Below are positions 18,136 through 27,185 of a stretch of DNA of 64,000 nucleotides, piece after piece; position 1 is the stretch's first letter; every line of letters begins with the position of its first letter. Origin of the DNA: Sphingomonas flavalba (GTDB lineage Bacteria; Pseudomonadota; Alphaproteobacteria; Sphingomonadales; Sphingomonadaceae); contig NZ_SPHY01000009.1 of assembly GCF_004796535.1 (NCBI RefSeq), forward strand, positions 62,001-126,000, written 5' to 3'. Below the pieces are notes generated by a model. It was not told where the DNA came from, did not search any database, and was given only the letters and a program-made list of their open reading frames with translations. Both the position numbers and the translations under genes were made by a program.

Positions 18136-19110
18136 TCAGCTACCCTGCTCCATTGCGCTAATGCGATGGCCATATTGATCGGCCGCTATGGACGCCTTGC
18201 TGCCCTCCTCGCCCATCTCGCTCAACTCGCGGGCCGTCTCTATCGCATGGAGGATGATCGGGTTGGACAGCGAACTCTTGCGGAAGACCAGGCCGCCAGG
18301 GAAGTTGCAGCCGTAGCGATCCGGAGCGATCCGGTGCAGGTCGCCGCGGCTGAGCCAGGGTTCGGCCAGCACGTCGCTCAGATAACCAACATAGGCGCCC
18401 GACATGATGAAGAAGATCGACGATTCCGACGATGACGTAATCTCGCTGTCGTCGCCGCGCAGCGGGTTGATGAACGGCGCGTTGATGTCGAACACCACCG
18501 ACGCAAAGTTTTTCAGCAGCTCGTCGGTGATCCGGCTGTCCGCCACCTCGGCCAGCGGGTGAGTGCTGGCGCAGTAGATGTTCGAATGCATGTCGAACAG
18601 CGCGATCGTCTCCAGGTCGCGGTGGAGGAATCCGGTTTCCATATAGGCAATGTCGAACTCGCCCTTGTCGATGCCGTCCTCCAGTTCGGCGGAACTGCGT
18701 ACCTCCAGCTTGATCCTGAGCTTCGGGTTGCGTGCATGAAGGCGGTTGATCAGCGCCGGCAACCCGGCGAGCGCATAGTCGCGCGACACCACCTGCGATA
18801 CGCCGATCGACAGCGAACCGTGCAGCTCGCGCGTCACCTCGGACGCGCTGGAGATGAAATCATTCATATCCTGCTCAAGCTGCCGCGCCGCTTCCAGGAT
18901 CCGCCGCCCTTCCGGCGTCAGGGTAAAGCCGGCCCGGCCGCGCCGGCACAGCGGCACGCCCAGCCGCTGTTCCAGCAGCTTGAACTGGATGCTGATCGTC
19001 GACTGGCTGATGTTCGTCGCGCGAGCGGCGGCGCTGAACCCGGCTCTCTCGGCCACTTGGACGAACAAACGCAACAGCTTGATGTCCGAAGGCTGCAAGC
19101 GGGTAATCAT
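18136..19110 (-). CDS. LysR-family transcriptional regulator
   Basis: About 324 residues. The N-terminal winged helix (residues about 5-65: LLRLFVQVAERAGFSAAARA...SQSTISIQFKLLEQRLG) is canonical LysR. A periplasmic-binding-protein-like effector domain follows (about 90-300). It is divergent from the Ldh/TonB/M24 operon across a 234-base gap, the usual LysR arrangement, so it probably activates 19345-26583 in response to a pathway intermediate. The start was taken at MITRLQPSD because homology begins there; upstream residues in the frame are not protein-like. RidA follows after 43 bases. Confidence 0.9.
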   Translation of the reverse strand: MITRLQPSDIKLLRLFVQVAERAGFSAAARATNISQSTISIQFKLLEQRLGVPLCRRGRAGFTLTPEGRRILEAARQLEQDMNDFISSASEVTRELHGSLSIGVSQVVSRDYALAGLPALINRLHARNPKLRIKLEVRSSAELEDGIDKGEFDIAYMETGFLHRDLETIALFDMHSNIYCASTHPLAEVADSRITDELLKNFASVVFDINAPFINPLRGDDSEITSSSESSIFFIMSGAYVGYLSDVLAEPWLSRGDLHRIAPDRYGCNFPGGLVFRKSSLSNPIILHAIETARELSEMGEEGSKASIAADQYGHRISAMEQGS

Positions 19111-19344
19111 TGCATTTCGCCCAAATTCCTGTCTCGCGCCCCGTTTTACGACGCGGCTAGGATGTAGACGCGGCAGGGGACCGTCAAGCAGCCATGATGC
19201 GGCGCAGAAAAACGCGGCAGGCGGCGATGGCCCTATTGCCATTCCACTATTCATCGATTTCGCAACTGCTCTCTAGGATGGCCGGTGGGCGCGAGACTTC
19301 GACGGGCCCGCCGCGCAGAACTGCGAATGAGGAGCAGGACTCCG

Positions 19345-20439
19345 ATGACCGAACCCGCCGCGCTTCTTCCGTTCGACCAAATCGAACGTCTTTACGCAGA
19401 CGTCGCCCTGTCGCTCGGCGCCAGCGCCGAGGAAGCGGCACTCTACAGCCGCTGCTTCGCCACCGCCGACCTGCGCCACGATACCCAGGGCCTGCCGCTG
19501 TGGCTGGAGTGGGCGCTGCCGATGGTCGAGGCCGGCGGCGCCCGCTTCGGCATCCCGCTGAACGTCACCGCGCAATCGGCGGCGACGCTTGCCGTCGACG
19601 GCGGCGGCGGCGTCGGCCAGGTCGTCGCGACGCGAACGATGGGTCGGCTGATCGCCATGGCGGCGGAAAGCGGCGCCGCCATCGGCTGCATTGCCAACGG
19701 CACCGATATGGCGATGACCGCCAACTACGCGATGCAGGCGCTCGATCACGGCTATATCGGCCTTGCCGCCAACACCGCCGGCCCGGCCAGCGTCGCGCCA
19801 TGGGGCGGCCGCTCGGCGGCGTTCGGCACCAATCCCTTCTCCCTGGCCGTGCCGTCCGGGGCGGGCGCGCCAATCGTCATCGACATGTGTTGCGCCGCCT
19901 ATTCGATCGGCACGCTGGTCGAAGCCGGGCGCGCCGGGCTGGTCACCGGGGCGCCGGTGGTCGCGGCCGCCGACGGCAGTTACAGCACCGATCCGGCGAG
20001 CATCATCAGCGACCTTGCCGCGCGCGAACCGGCGCTGCTTGGCGCGATTCTGCCGGAAGGGGTGCGCAGCGCGGCGCTGTTGCTGATGGTCGAACTACTC
20101 GCCGGGCTGCTCAGCGGCAACGGCACCTCGCGCGATCAGACAGACTGGTCGATGGTGCGTCCGCCCCGGGTCGGCGCGTTCCTCTGCGTCATTGATATCG
20201 CCCGTTTCGTGCCGCTCGCCCGGTTCGAGGCCAGCGTCGCCGCCTTCGCGGACGCGTTGCGCGCGATGCCGCCGGCCGAGGGATTCGAGGCGGTTCGCCT
20301 GCCCGGCGACCGCGCAGCACGGCTGGCGGCGGCGCGGCGCAGCGCCGGCATCGCGGTCAGTGCGCGGCATTGGAGAATGATCGAAGCGGTTTGCGCCCGC
20401 CGTGGCGTCGCTCTGCCTAGCCCGGTGACGGGTTCATGA
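19345..20439 (+). CDS. Ldh-family (malate/L-lactate dehydrogenase-like) oxidoreductase, catalytic His replaced
   Basis: About 364 residues of the LDH2/MDH2 family, which uses NAD(P) with an unusual non-Rossmann fold to reduce 2-keto acids, ureidoglycolate or cyclic imines. GTNPFSLAVPS and VIDMCCAAYSIG match conserved cofactor regions. However, the usual ADLRGvdSHG reads ADLRHDTQG, and the usual SNHfG reads ANGTDMA, so both family histidines seem to be missing. It may have altered chemistry. The ATG at 19345 has AGGAG 10 bases upstream and is preferred to 19285. It heads the plus-strand catabolic unit. Confidence 0.78.
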   Translation: MTEPAALLPFDQIERLYADVALSLGASAEEAALYSRCFATADLRHDTQGLPLWLEWALPMVEAGGARFGIPLNVTAQSAATLAVDGGGGVGQVVATRTMGRLIAMAAESGAAIGCIANGTDMAMTANYAMQALDHGYIGLAANTAGPASVAPWGGRSAAFGTNPFSLAVPSGAGAPIVIDMCCAAYSIGTLVEAGRAGLVTGAPVVAAADGSYSTDPASIISDLAAREPALLGAILPEGVRSAALLLMVELLAGLLSGNGTSRDQTDWSMVRPPRVGAFLCVIDIARFVPLARFEASVAAFADALRAMPPAEGFEAVRLPGDRAARLAAARRSAGIAVSARHWRMIEAVCARRGVALPSPVTGS

Positions 20440-20596
20440 TGACCCTATCGCAAAACCGCAATTTATCCGTCGGCGCTTCGGGGCGAACCTCCGCACACTT
20501 CCCCCGTCCCGGTTCCAGATCGCCGAAAGTCGACGCGACACAGCGCACCGGGAAGGGGCAGGACGGACAGCAAAGTCGCCTTCAGGGAGAGTGAAC

Positions 20597-22861
20597 ATGA
20601 CGACCAGCCGCCCCGCCAATCCTCTTGCCCACCGAATCTGCCTGTCTTGCGTCGCGGCGCTGCTCGGCTCCACCGCCATGCCGGCACTGGCGCAGGCGCC
20701 GTCCACCAGTGCCGCCGCCCATGCCGATGACGACAGCATCGTCGTCACAGCCCAACGCCGCGAGCAGCGGCTGAACGATACGCCCGTCGCGGTCAGCGCG
20801 CTGTCGTCGGAAGCGATAAGCGATCTGCAGGTCCGCACCGCCGCCAACCTCGTCGGGCTGGTGCCGAACCTGTCGGCCAGCAACCCCGGCACGTCGCTGC
20901 AGTTCAACGTGCGCGGCCAGGCGCTTATCGACGTGTCGGATGTCAATGAAGCGCCGGTCGCAGTCTATGTCGACAACGTCTACGTCGCCGCCACCGCCGG
21001 CCAGGGTTCGCAGCTGTTCGATCTGGAGCGGGTAGAGGTTCTGCGCGGGCCGCAGGGCACGCTGTTTGGCCGCAACGCCAGCGCCGGCCTGATCCACTTC
21101 GTCTCGCGGGCGCCTACCGAGTTGCTCGACGGCTACGCCAACGTCCAATTCGGCAGCTACAGCCAGTTCATTGCCGAGGGGGCTGTCGGCGGGTCGCTGG
21201 CGCCGGGCGTGCGCGGGCGCATTTCAGTCCAGCGCAACGTCGACGGCGGCTACCAGAAGAATCTCGGTTCCGGCGGCGGGCGGTTCGGCAAGACCGATAC
21301 GCTGTCCGGCCGTGCCCAGCTTGCCTTTGATCTCGGCGAGGACGCGACGCTGAACCTGCGCGGCTACGGCACGCGGCAGCGCAACGTCCATCCGCTGTTC
21401 GCCTATATGGGCCGGCTGGATTCCAGCGGGAACGAATGCGCCCCCGCTGCGGTGCTGGCCAGCCAGTGCATGTCGGCGACCGGCTACCGCGTCGCCGACC
21501 CGAAGCCCGATCGCGGCTATAGCGAGCATACGCCCGACACCCTGCCCGATCACGTCAACCTGTACGGCACCGACGCGCAGCTGAACTGGAATTTCGGCCG
21601 GGTCACGCTGACCGCGATCACCGCCTACATGAAGCTGAAGCGCAGCCTGGCGGACGATGTCGATGCGTCGGACATCGGCATCGGCAATTACGGCGATTTC
21701 AACTACACTGAATTGTTCAAGGTCAAGGCGCGCCAGTTCTCGCAGGAAGTCCGCCTCTCGGGCGGCGAGGGCGGCCTCTACTGGACAGCTGGCGCCTTCT
21801 ATTTCAACGACCGGCGCCGCGCATCGCTTTCGGTCGAGGAACTGGCGGCGACACCGTCCGATTACGACACGATGGGCCTGGTGCGGACTAAAAGCTGGTC
21901 CGCCTTCGGCCAGGTCGACTATCCGCTGTCGCCGACCGTCACGGTCAGCGGCGGCCTGCGCTACACCAGCGACAGCAAGCGCGCCCATATCGACACCTGC
22001 GATCAGTTCAGCGGCTGCGCGACGATCAACAGCGGCAACTTCGCGATCAAGGACGATAACGTATCGTGGCGCGCCGGCCTCGAATGGCGGCCGAACAGCG
22101 ACTGGCTGCTCTATGGCACCGCATCGTCGGGCTACAAAAGCGGCGAGTTCAACGTCACCTTCCTCGGCGGCGTGCTGGCCAACGCCAATCCGGTCGGCGC
22201 GGAAAAGACCTACAGTTTCGAAATCGGGTCGAAGGGCAGCCTGTTCGACGGCGCGGCGCAGTTGAACCTGGCGCTGTTCCACACGACGACCAAGGACAAG
22301 CAGGCGATCGCCACCACCTCGCTCAGTTCGACGTCGCTGATCAGCATCGGCGATCTCGTCTCCTACGGCGCGGAAGCGGAGCTGACGGCGAAACCGGCGC
22401 ACTGGCTGCGCACCAGCCTGTCGGTCGGCCTGCTCAATACCAAGATCGACGCACCGGCGAGCGTCACCGTCACTCGCAACTACGGTCGGGTGCCGCTGGC
22501 GCTGGACGGCAATAATTTCGTCAACAGCCCGGCGGTGTCGATCAACGGCCTGATCCGGCCGACGATCCATGACGGCGCGCTTGGCAAGATCGACCTGCAG
22601 GCCGACTTCCACTGGCAGTCGAAGAGCGATCTCGACATCGCCAACAGCCCCTACGACAAGCAGGGCAGTTATGGCTGGGTCAACCTGCGCGCCTTCTGGA
22701 CGGACGCAAACGACCGTTTCAACGCATCGATCTTCGTCGAGAACCTGACCGGCACCGAATACTATGCCCGCGCCGCGTCGATCGGCGGCCTCGACTTCCG
22801 CTTCAACGTCTGGGGCAGCAAGCCGCGCATCTTCGGCGCGCAGTTCGGCGTCCGCTTCTGA
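20597..22861 (+). CDS. TonB-dependent outer-membrane receptor
   Basis: About 754 residues. A signal peptide (cleavage near ALAQA) is followed by a TonB-box-like segment DSIVVTAQRREQRL, then the plug domain (VEVLRGPQGTLFGRNASAG) and a 22-strand barrel ending in GAQFGVRF with a terminal Phe. Sphingomonads use such receptors to import organic substrates as well as iron; here its place inside a catabolic cluster points to uptake of the cluster's substrate. AGGGAGA lies 6 bases before the ATG at 20597, so the GTG at 20591 is rejected. 57 bases separate it from the M24 gene. Confidence 0.92.
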   Translation: MTTSRPANPLAHRICLSCVAALLGSTAMPALAQAPSTSAAAHADDDSIVVTAQRREQRLNDTPVAVSALSSEAISDLQVRTAANLVGLVPNLSASNPGTSLQFNVRGQALIDVSDVNEAPVAVYVDNVYVAATAGQGSQLFDLERVEVLRGPQGTLFGRNASAGLIHFVSRAPTELLDGYANVQFGSYSQFIAEGAVGGSLAPGVRGRISVQRNVDGGYQKNLGSGGGRFGKTDTLSGRAQLAFDLGEDATLNLRGYGTRQRNVHPLFAYMGRLDSSGNECAPAAVLASQCMSATGYRVADPKPDRGYSEHTPDTLPDHVNLYGTDAQLNWNFGRVTLTAITAYMKLKRSLADDVDASDIGIGNYGDFNYTELFKVKARQFSQEVRLSGGEGGLYWTAGAFYFNDRRRASLSVEELAATPSDYDTMGLVRTKSWSAFGQVDYPLSPTVTVSGGLRYTSDSKRAHIDTCDQFSGCATINSGNFAIKDDNVSWRAGLEWRPNSDWLLYGTASSGYKSGEFNVTFLGGVLANANPVGAEKTYSFEIGSKGSLFDGAAQLNLALFHTTTKDKQAIATTSLSSTSLISIGDLVSYGAEAELTAKPAHWLRTSLSVGLLNTKIDAPASVTVTRNYGRVPLALDGNNFVNSPAVSINGLIRPTIHDGALGKIDLQADFHWQSKSDLDIANSPYDKQGSYGWVNLRAFWTDANDRFNASIFVENLTGTEYYARAASIGGLDFRFNVWGSKPRIFGAQFGVRF

Positions 22862-22917
22862 GCGGCGCCGGCATCTTCCCCAATCCCGCAATCGCAAACA
22901 GCATCGAAGGAACAAAA

Positions 22918-24108
22918 ATGTTTTTCATCAATCAGGGCACCGGCCCCCTCGTCGAACCGACAGCGTTCGAGGATGCGGAGTTCGAGCGGCGCCTGGCCGG
23001 TACGCGCGCGCTGATGGCCGAACAGGGGCTGGACGCGCTGATCTGCTTCGCGCCGGAGAACCTCTATTACCTGACCGGCCACGACACGCCGGGCTACTAC
23101 TGGTACCAGGCTTGCGTCGTCACGCACGACCATTTGCCGGTGAACGTCATCCGCAAGCTGGAGGCGACCAACACCCTCGGCCGCAGTTGGTCCCGGATGG
23201 TCGTCGAATATGAGGACGTGCAGGACCCCGTCGCCGCGACGCTGTGGCTGCTCCAGGACCTGGGCGTCGCCGGCAAGCGCATCGGCTACGAGAGCGAGAC
23301 CTTCTTCCTGACGCCGAACCAGTATGACCGGCTGCGCGACGGCGTCGCCAACACCGGCGGCACCTTCGTCGGCACCCCGGCGCTGGTCGAGACGATGCGC
23401 TCCGTCAAGTCGGAGCCCGAGCTGGCTTACATTCGCCGCGGCGGCAAGATCCTCGCCAAGGCGATGGCGGCCGGCTTCGAGGTCGCCGGCGAAGGCGTGA
23501 CCGAACGCGCCGTCGCCGCCCGCGTCAACGAAGTGCTGATCGCTGAAGGCAGTTGTTACCAGGGCCTGCCGACCTTTCTCGGCACCGGCCCGCGCCCGGC
23601 GCTGGCGCACTCGACCTGGTCGGACCGGGTGATGGTCAAGGGCGACGCGCTGGCCTACGAGATTTCGGCCAGCGTAGAGCGCTACACCTGCGCGATGTTT
23701 CGTATGGGCGTGGTCGGCCAGCCGTCCGACGACTATCTACGCAAGATGGACGCGTGCAAGGCCGCACTCCACGCCATCCTGACCACCGCGCGCGACGGCG
23801 TGACGGCGGGCGAGGTGTTCGCGGCGGGCAACAAGGCGTTCCTCGACGCCGGGTTCAATGACGGTCTCGGCCGCCGCCTCGGCTATTCGGTCGGCATTTC
23901 CTATCCGCCGGACTGGGGCGAGGGCCACATCATCGACCTGCGCCGCGACAGCGAGAAGGTACTGAAGAAGGGCATGGTTTTCCACACTACGCCGGGCCTG
24001 ATCTATTTCGGCCACGAGGTGATCAACATCAGCCAGACGATGATCATCACCCAGACGGGCACCGAAGTCGCAACTGGCGGCTTCCCGCTCGACGCCGTCG
24101 TGGTATGA
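22918..24108 (+). CDS. M24-fold hydrolase without metal ligands (creatinase / ectoine hydrolase DoeA type)
   Basis: 396 residues with an N-terminal creatinase domain (about 20-165) and a C-terminal pita-bread domain. The five metal ligands of true aminopeptidases are absent: the Asp pair region reads YEISASVERYTCAMF, the His region ISYPPDWGEGH, and the Glu regions FHTTPG and INISQT. The YPPDWGEGH sequence is typical of creatinase/DoeA/EutD-like enzymes, which hydrolyse a C-N bond in small cyclic or guanidino compounds without metal. AAGGAACAAAA precedes the ATG. It is followed after 7 bases by the aminotransferase. The substrate may be ectoine-like but is unproven. Confidence 0.85.
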   Translation: MFFINQGTGPLVEPTAFEDAEFERRLAGTRALMAEQGLDALICFAPENLYYLTGHDTPGYYWYQACVVTHDHLPVNVIRKLEATNTLGRSWSRMVVEYEDVQDPVAATLWLLQDLGVAGKRIGYESETFFLTPNQYDRLRDGVANTGGTFVGTPALVETMRSVKSEPELAYIRRGGKILAKAMAAGFEVAGEGVTERAVAARVNEVLIAEGSCYQGLPTFLGTGPRPALAHSTWSDRVMVKGDALAYEISASVERYTCAMFRMGVVGQPSDDYLRKMDACKAALHAILTTARDGVTAGEVFAAGNKAFLDAGFNDGLGRRLGYSVGISYPPDWGEGHIIDLRRDSEKVLKKGMVFHTTPGLIYFGHEVINISQTMIITQTGTEVATGGFPLDAVVV

Positions 24109-24115
24109 CGGGGGC

Positions 24116-25318
24116 ATGCTGGTCATGACTGCTGTTCCCACACCCGCCACGTCCGCGGCGGCGCTGCTGCCGGAAGTACTTGCTTTCCGGAAGCGTTTCC
24201 CGATCTTTCGGAACAAGGTGCACCTCGCCAACAACGCGATGGGCGCCGTGTCCGACGTCGTCGAGAAGGCGCATCGCCAGTTTCTCGACGATCGAATCGA
24301 GCAGGGGGCCAGCTGGGAAGCCGCGCTTGAACAGCATGACAGGCTTCGTGACGGCTTCGCGACCCTGATTGGCGCGAAGCCGCACGAGATCGCCCTTTGC
24401 TATGCGGCGACCCAGGCGCTCGGCGTCGTCTCGTCCTGTTTTGACTGGCGCGACCGCCAGACGATCGTGTTCGACGACTACAGCTTCCCGTCGGTGACGC
24501 AGTTATGGCGCGTGCAGGAACGGCGCGGCGCCCGCGTCCGCCAGGTCGCCGCCGATGCGGACGGACTGATCCGGCCCGAATATTTCACTCCGCAGATCGA
24601 CGAAAGCGTAGCGATCGTCTCCGCCTCCCACGTCTGCTACAAGAATGGCCACCGGCTCGACGCCGCCGGCGTCGCACGCGAGGCACATGCCGCCGGCGCG
24701 CTGTTCGCCCTCGACGACTATCAGAGCTGCGGTAGCCGGCCGTTCGACGTGCGGGCGGCCGACGTCGACATCCTCGTCGCCGGCACGGTCAAGTTCATGC
24801 TCGGCTCGCCGGGCGTTGCGCTGATGTATGTCCGCGAGGAGCTTCACGACCAGTTGCACCCGACCGTCACCGGCTGGTTCGGGCAGGAATCGCCGCACGC
24901 GATGCGGATCGACGCCCATGTCGAGGCGCCGGACGCGGCGAAGTTCCAGATCGGCACGCCGGCGCTCTGCGCGATCTACGACAGCGTCGCCGGGCTGGAA
25001 CTGCTCCAGTCGGTCGGCGTCGACAAGGTGTCGACCTGGATCGACCATATCACCGGCGTGCTGTTCACCCGGCTGGCCGAGGAAGGCTTCGTGTCGGCAA
25101 CGCCGAGTGATCCGGCGCAGCACGGGCCGCAAGTGGCGATCCGCTCGCACGACGCGGCGAAGGCGGTGGAGATGCTGGCGGCGCGCGACATCACCAGTTC
25201 GCATCGCGACAACAACATCCGCACCGCCTGGCACTTCTACAACACGCCCGATGATGTCGAGGCGCTGATCGAGGGGTTGAAGGCGATCCGGCCACTGATG
25301 GTAAGCGCCGACGCATGA
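24116..25318 (+). CDS. Class V aminotransferase (kynureninase-like PLP enzyme)
   Basis: About 400 residues of PLP fold type I, class V. The Schiff-base Lys is in LVAGTVKFMLGSPG. The cofactor Asp region is FALDDYQSCGS. The N-terminal segment KVHLANNAMGAVSD resembles kynureninase/cysteine-desulfurase-like enzymes. It would transaminate or cleave an amino acid made by the preceding hydrolase. The start could be 24116, with GGGGG almost touching, or 24125, with that site 10 bases away. The stop overlaps the next ATG as ATGA, indicating a coupled pair with the M20 hydrolase. Confidence 0.85.
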   Translation: MLVMTAVPTPATSAAALLPEVLAFRKRFPIFRNKVHLANNAMGAVSDVVEKAHRQFLDDRIEQGASWEAALEQHDRLRDGFATLIGAKPHEIALCYAATQALGVVSSCFDWRDRQTIVFDDYSFPSVTQLWRVQERRGARVRQVAADADGLIRPEYFTPQIDESVAIVSASHVCYKNGHRLDAAGVAREAHAAGALFALDDYQSCGSRPFDVRAADVDILVAGTVKFMLGSPGVALMYVREELHDQLHPTVTGWFGQESPHAMRIDAHVEAPDAAKFQIGTPALCAIYDSVAGLELLQSVGVDKVSTWIDHITGVLFTRLAEEGFVSATPSDPAQHGPQVAIRSHDAAKAVEMLAARDITSSHRDNNIRTAWHFYNTPDDVEALIEGLKAIRPLMVSADA

Positions 25319-26583
25319 CCGCGCCCGCAGCGGCGGCGCGGTCGCCCGGCGGCGCCATCCGGATCGATGCCGAACGGCTGATGGCCGATATGCGGACGTT
25401 CCGCGGCTTCGGCGCGAACGGGACCGGCGTCGTCCGCCGCGCCCTGTCCGCCATCGACGTCCAGTCGCGCGAATGGCTGGCCTGCCGCTACAGGGACGCG
25501 GGGCTGGTCGCGACGACCGACCGTGTCGGCAACGTCTTCGGTCATGACCCGCGCCATACGCGTGCGGTACTGATCGGCTCGCACGGCGACACTCAGCCGC
25601 GCGGCGGCTGGCTCGACGGGGCGATGGGAGTGATCATCGGGCTGGAAATCGCCCGCGCGGCGCGAGAAGCGGCGCTCGACACAGCGCTCGGCATCGATAC
25701 CGTGTGCTGGAGCGACGAGGAAGCGCGCTTCGCCCATTTTCTCGGTAGCCGCGCCTATTGCGGCCTGTTGCCCGACGACGAGGTCGCGGCGGCGACCGAC
25801 GACGCCGGCATACGCCTGACCGACGCGATCGCAGAGGCCGGCTATGCCGGCCTGCCGCCGCGTGGCGCCGATCCGGCTCGCCACGCCGCCTATCTTGAGG
25901 CGCATATCGAGCAGGGGCCGGTGCTCGACCGCAGCGGCGATCAGCTTGGCGTCGTCACCGCCATCGTCGGTGCGCGCGAATTCCTTGTATCCTTTTCGGG
26001 CGAGGCGAACCACGCCGGCACCACGCCGATGGCGCTGCGCAAGGATGCCGGGCTGGCGATGATCCGCTTCGCAGCCGCGCTCGACGCGCGCTATGCCGAC
26101 GCGGCCGACGACGCGATCGTCTGGACGATGGGCCGGATCGAGATCGCGCCCAACGCGCCCAGCATCGTGCCGGCCGGCGCGACGATCAGCGTCCAGTTCC
26201 GCGGGCCGGACCTGGCGATGCTCGACCGGTTCGAGGCCGAGCTGATGCGGCTTGTCCTTGAGATCGGCAAGGATGGCGGCCCGGTAGGCTGCATCGTGCG
26301 CCAGATCCTGGACTATCGCCCGACGCCGATGGACGAAGCGGTCACCACTATCGTCGCCCGCGCCGCAGAACGCACCGCGCCAGGTCGCTGGCGGCGGATG
26401 CCAAGCGGCGCCGGCCACGATGCCCAGTTCATGGCACCGCTGATGCCGGCCGGCATGCTGTTCGTGCCCAGCATCGGCGGTATCAGCCATAGCTTTGACG
26501 AGGACACCGCCGAAGAGGACATCGTCGCCGGCTGCCGCGCGCTGGCGCTGGCGGCGGAAGAAGTGGCCACCCGCTTCACCTGA
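25315..26583 (+). CDS. Zn-dependent M20 amidohydrolase (N-carbamoyl-amino acid hydrolase/allantoate amidohydrolase family)
   Basis: 422 residues. Binuclear metal ligands are visible in GSHGDTQPRGGWLDGAMG, CWSDEEARFAHFLGSRAYCG and AYLEAHIEQGPVLD. The dimerisation domain includes FSGEANHAGTTPM, and PSGAGHDAQFM carries the C-terminal His. The family removes a carbamoyl or amidino-type nitrogen from ureido acids in the cytosol. As the last gene of the plus-strand unit it probably releases ammonia or a free amino acid from a pathway intermediate. It is translationally coupled to the aminotransferase. Confidence 0.88.
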   Translation: MTAPAAAARSPGGAIRIDAERLMADMRTFRGFGANGTGVVRRALSAIDVQSREWLACRYRDAGLVATTDRVGNVFGHDPRHTRAVLIGSHGDTQPRGGWLDGAMGVIIGLEIARAAREAALDTALGIDTVCWSDEEARFAHFLGSRAYCGLLPDDEVAAATDDAGIRLTDAIAEAGYAGLPPRGADPARHAAYLEAHIEQGPVLDRSGDQLGVVTAIVGAREFLVSFSGEANHAGTTPMALRKDAGLAMIRFAAALDARYADAADDAIVWTMGRIEIAPNAPSIVPAGATISVQFRGPDLAMLDRFEAELMRLVLEIGKDGGPVGCIVRQILDYRPTPMDEAVTTIVARAAERTAPGRWRRMPSGAGHDAQFMAPLMPAGMLFVPSIGGISHSFDEDTAEEDIVAGCRALALAAEEVATRFT

Positions 26584-26610
26584 TTGACACGCTGGCGACC
26601 CCGCCCCCGG

Positions 26611-27114
26611 TCAGCCCCCGTAAAACACCTTCTCGCCCAGATCCTTCATGTGCAGCACCGCCTCGTCCGGGCGGCCGTCGATCGCTCGGTTCAGATGCGC
26701 GTCGGTGACTTCGGCGACGAAGATATGGTGATCACCCCGCTCGACCACCTCCAGCAGGGTCAGTTCCACGGCCGCCGGCGCACCGGTCAGGATCGGCGCG
26801 CCGTTGGCTGCCCAGGCGACTGTCTCGCCCGACAGCTTGCCGTCGGCATATTCGGCCGGCTTGAAAAAGGCGAAGGCCGGTCCCTGCTGCCCCTGCCCCA
26901 GAACATTGAGCACCAGTCGCCCGGCGCTGCGGCCGACCGCATAGGCGCCGGAATCGGCCTTGACCCCGATCGCGACCAGCGGCGGCGCGAAGCTGGTCTG
27001 CGTCACCCAGTTGACCGTGGCAGCGGCGATGTCGCCGTCCTTCGTCCCCGCCGTCAGCACGTAGATGCCATAGGGAATCATCCGCAGCGCCGTCTTTTTC
27101 GCCTGCTCGTCCAT
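26611..27114 (-). CDS. Flavin reductase-like FMN-binding protein
   Basis: 167 residues with the split-barrel flavin reductase fold: GIYVLTAGTKDGDIAAATVNWVTQ and SFAPPLVAIGVKADS form the FMN-binding strands, and FVAEVTDAHLN is the later core strand. Such proteins reduce FMN with NAD(P)H for a monooxygenase or act alone as a flavoprotein. No monooxygenase gene is adjacent. It converges on the M20 gene with 27 bases between. The role in the neighbouring pathway is uncertain. Confidence 0.82.
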   Translation of the reverse strand: MDEQAKKTALRMIPYGIYVLTAGTKDGDIAAATVNWVTQTSFAPPLVAIGVKADSGAYAVGRSAGRLVLNVLGQGQQGPAFAFFKPAEYADGKLSGETVAWAANGAPILTGAPAAVELTLLEVVERGDHHIFVAEVTDAHLNRAIDGRPDEAVLHMKDLGEKVFYGG

Positions 27115-27185
27115 CGCGAATCCTCCTCCTTGCCGTCACCGCCAAGGATGACGCAACGCGGCGCGCCAAGTCCAGAGGGCGGCGG

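Noticed and set aside
16663-18435. Very long plus-strand frame opposite the MFS, RidA and LysR genes
   Set aside because: It is a shadow of GC-rich genes on the other strand: low-complexity, rich in Gln, Arg and Gly, with no domain.
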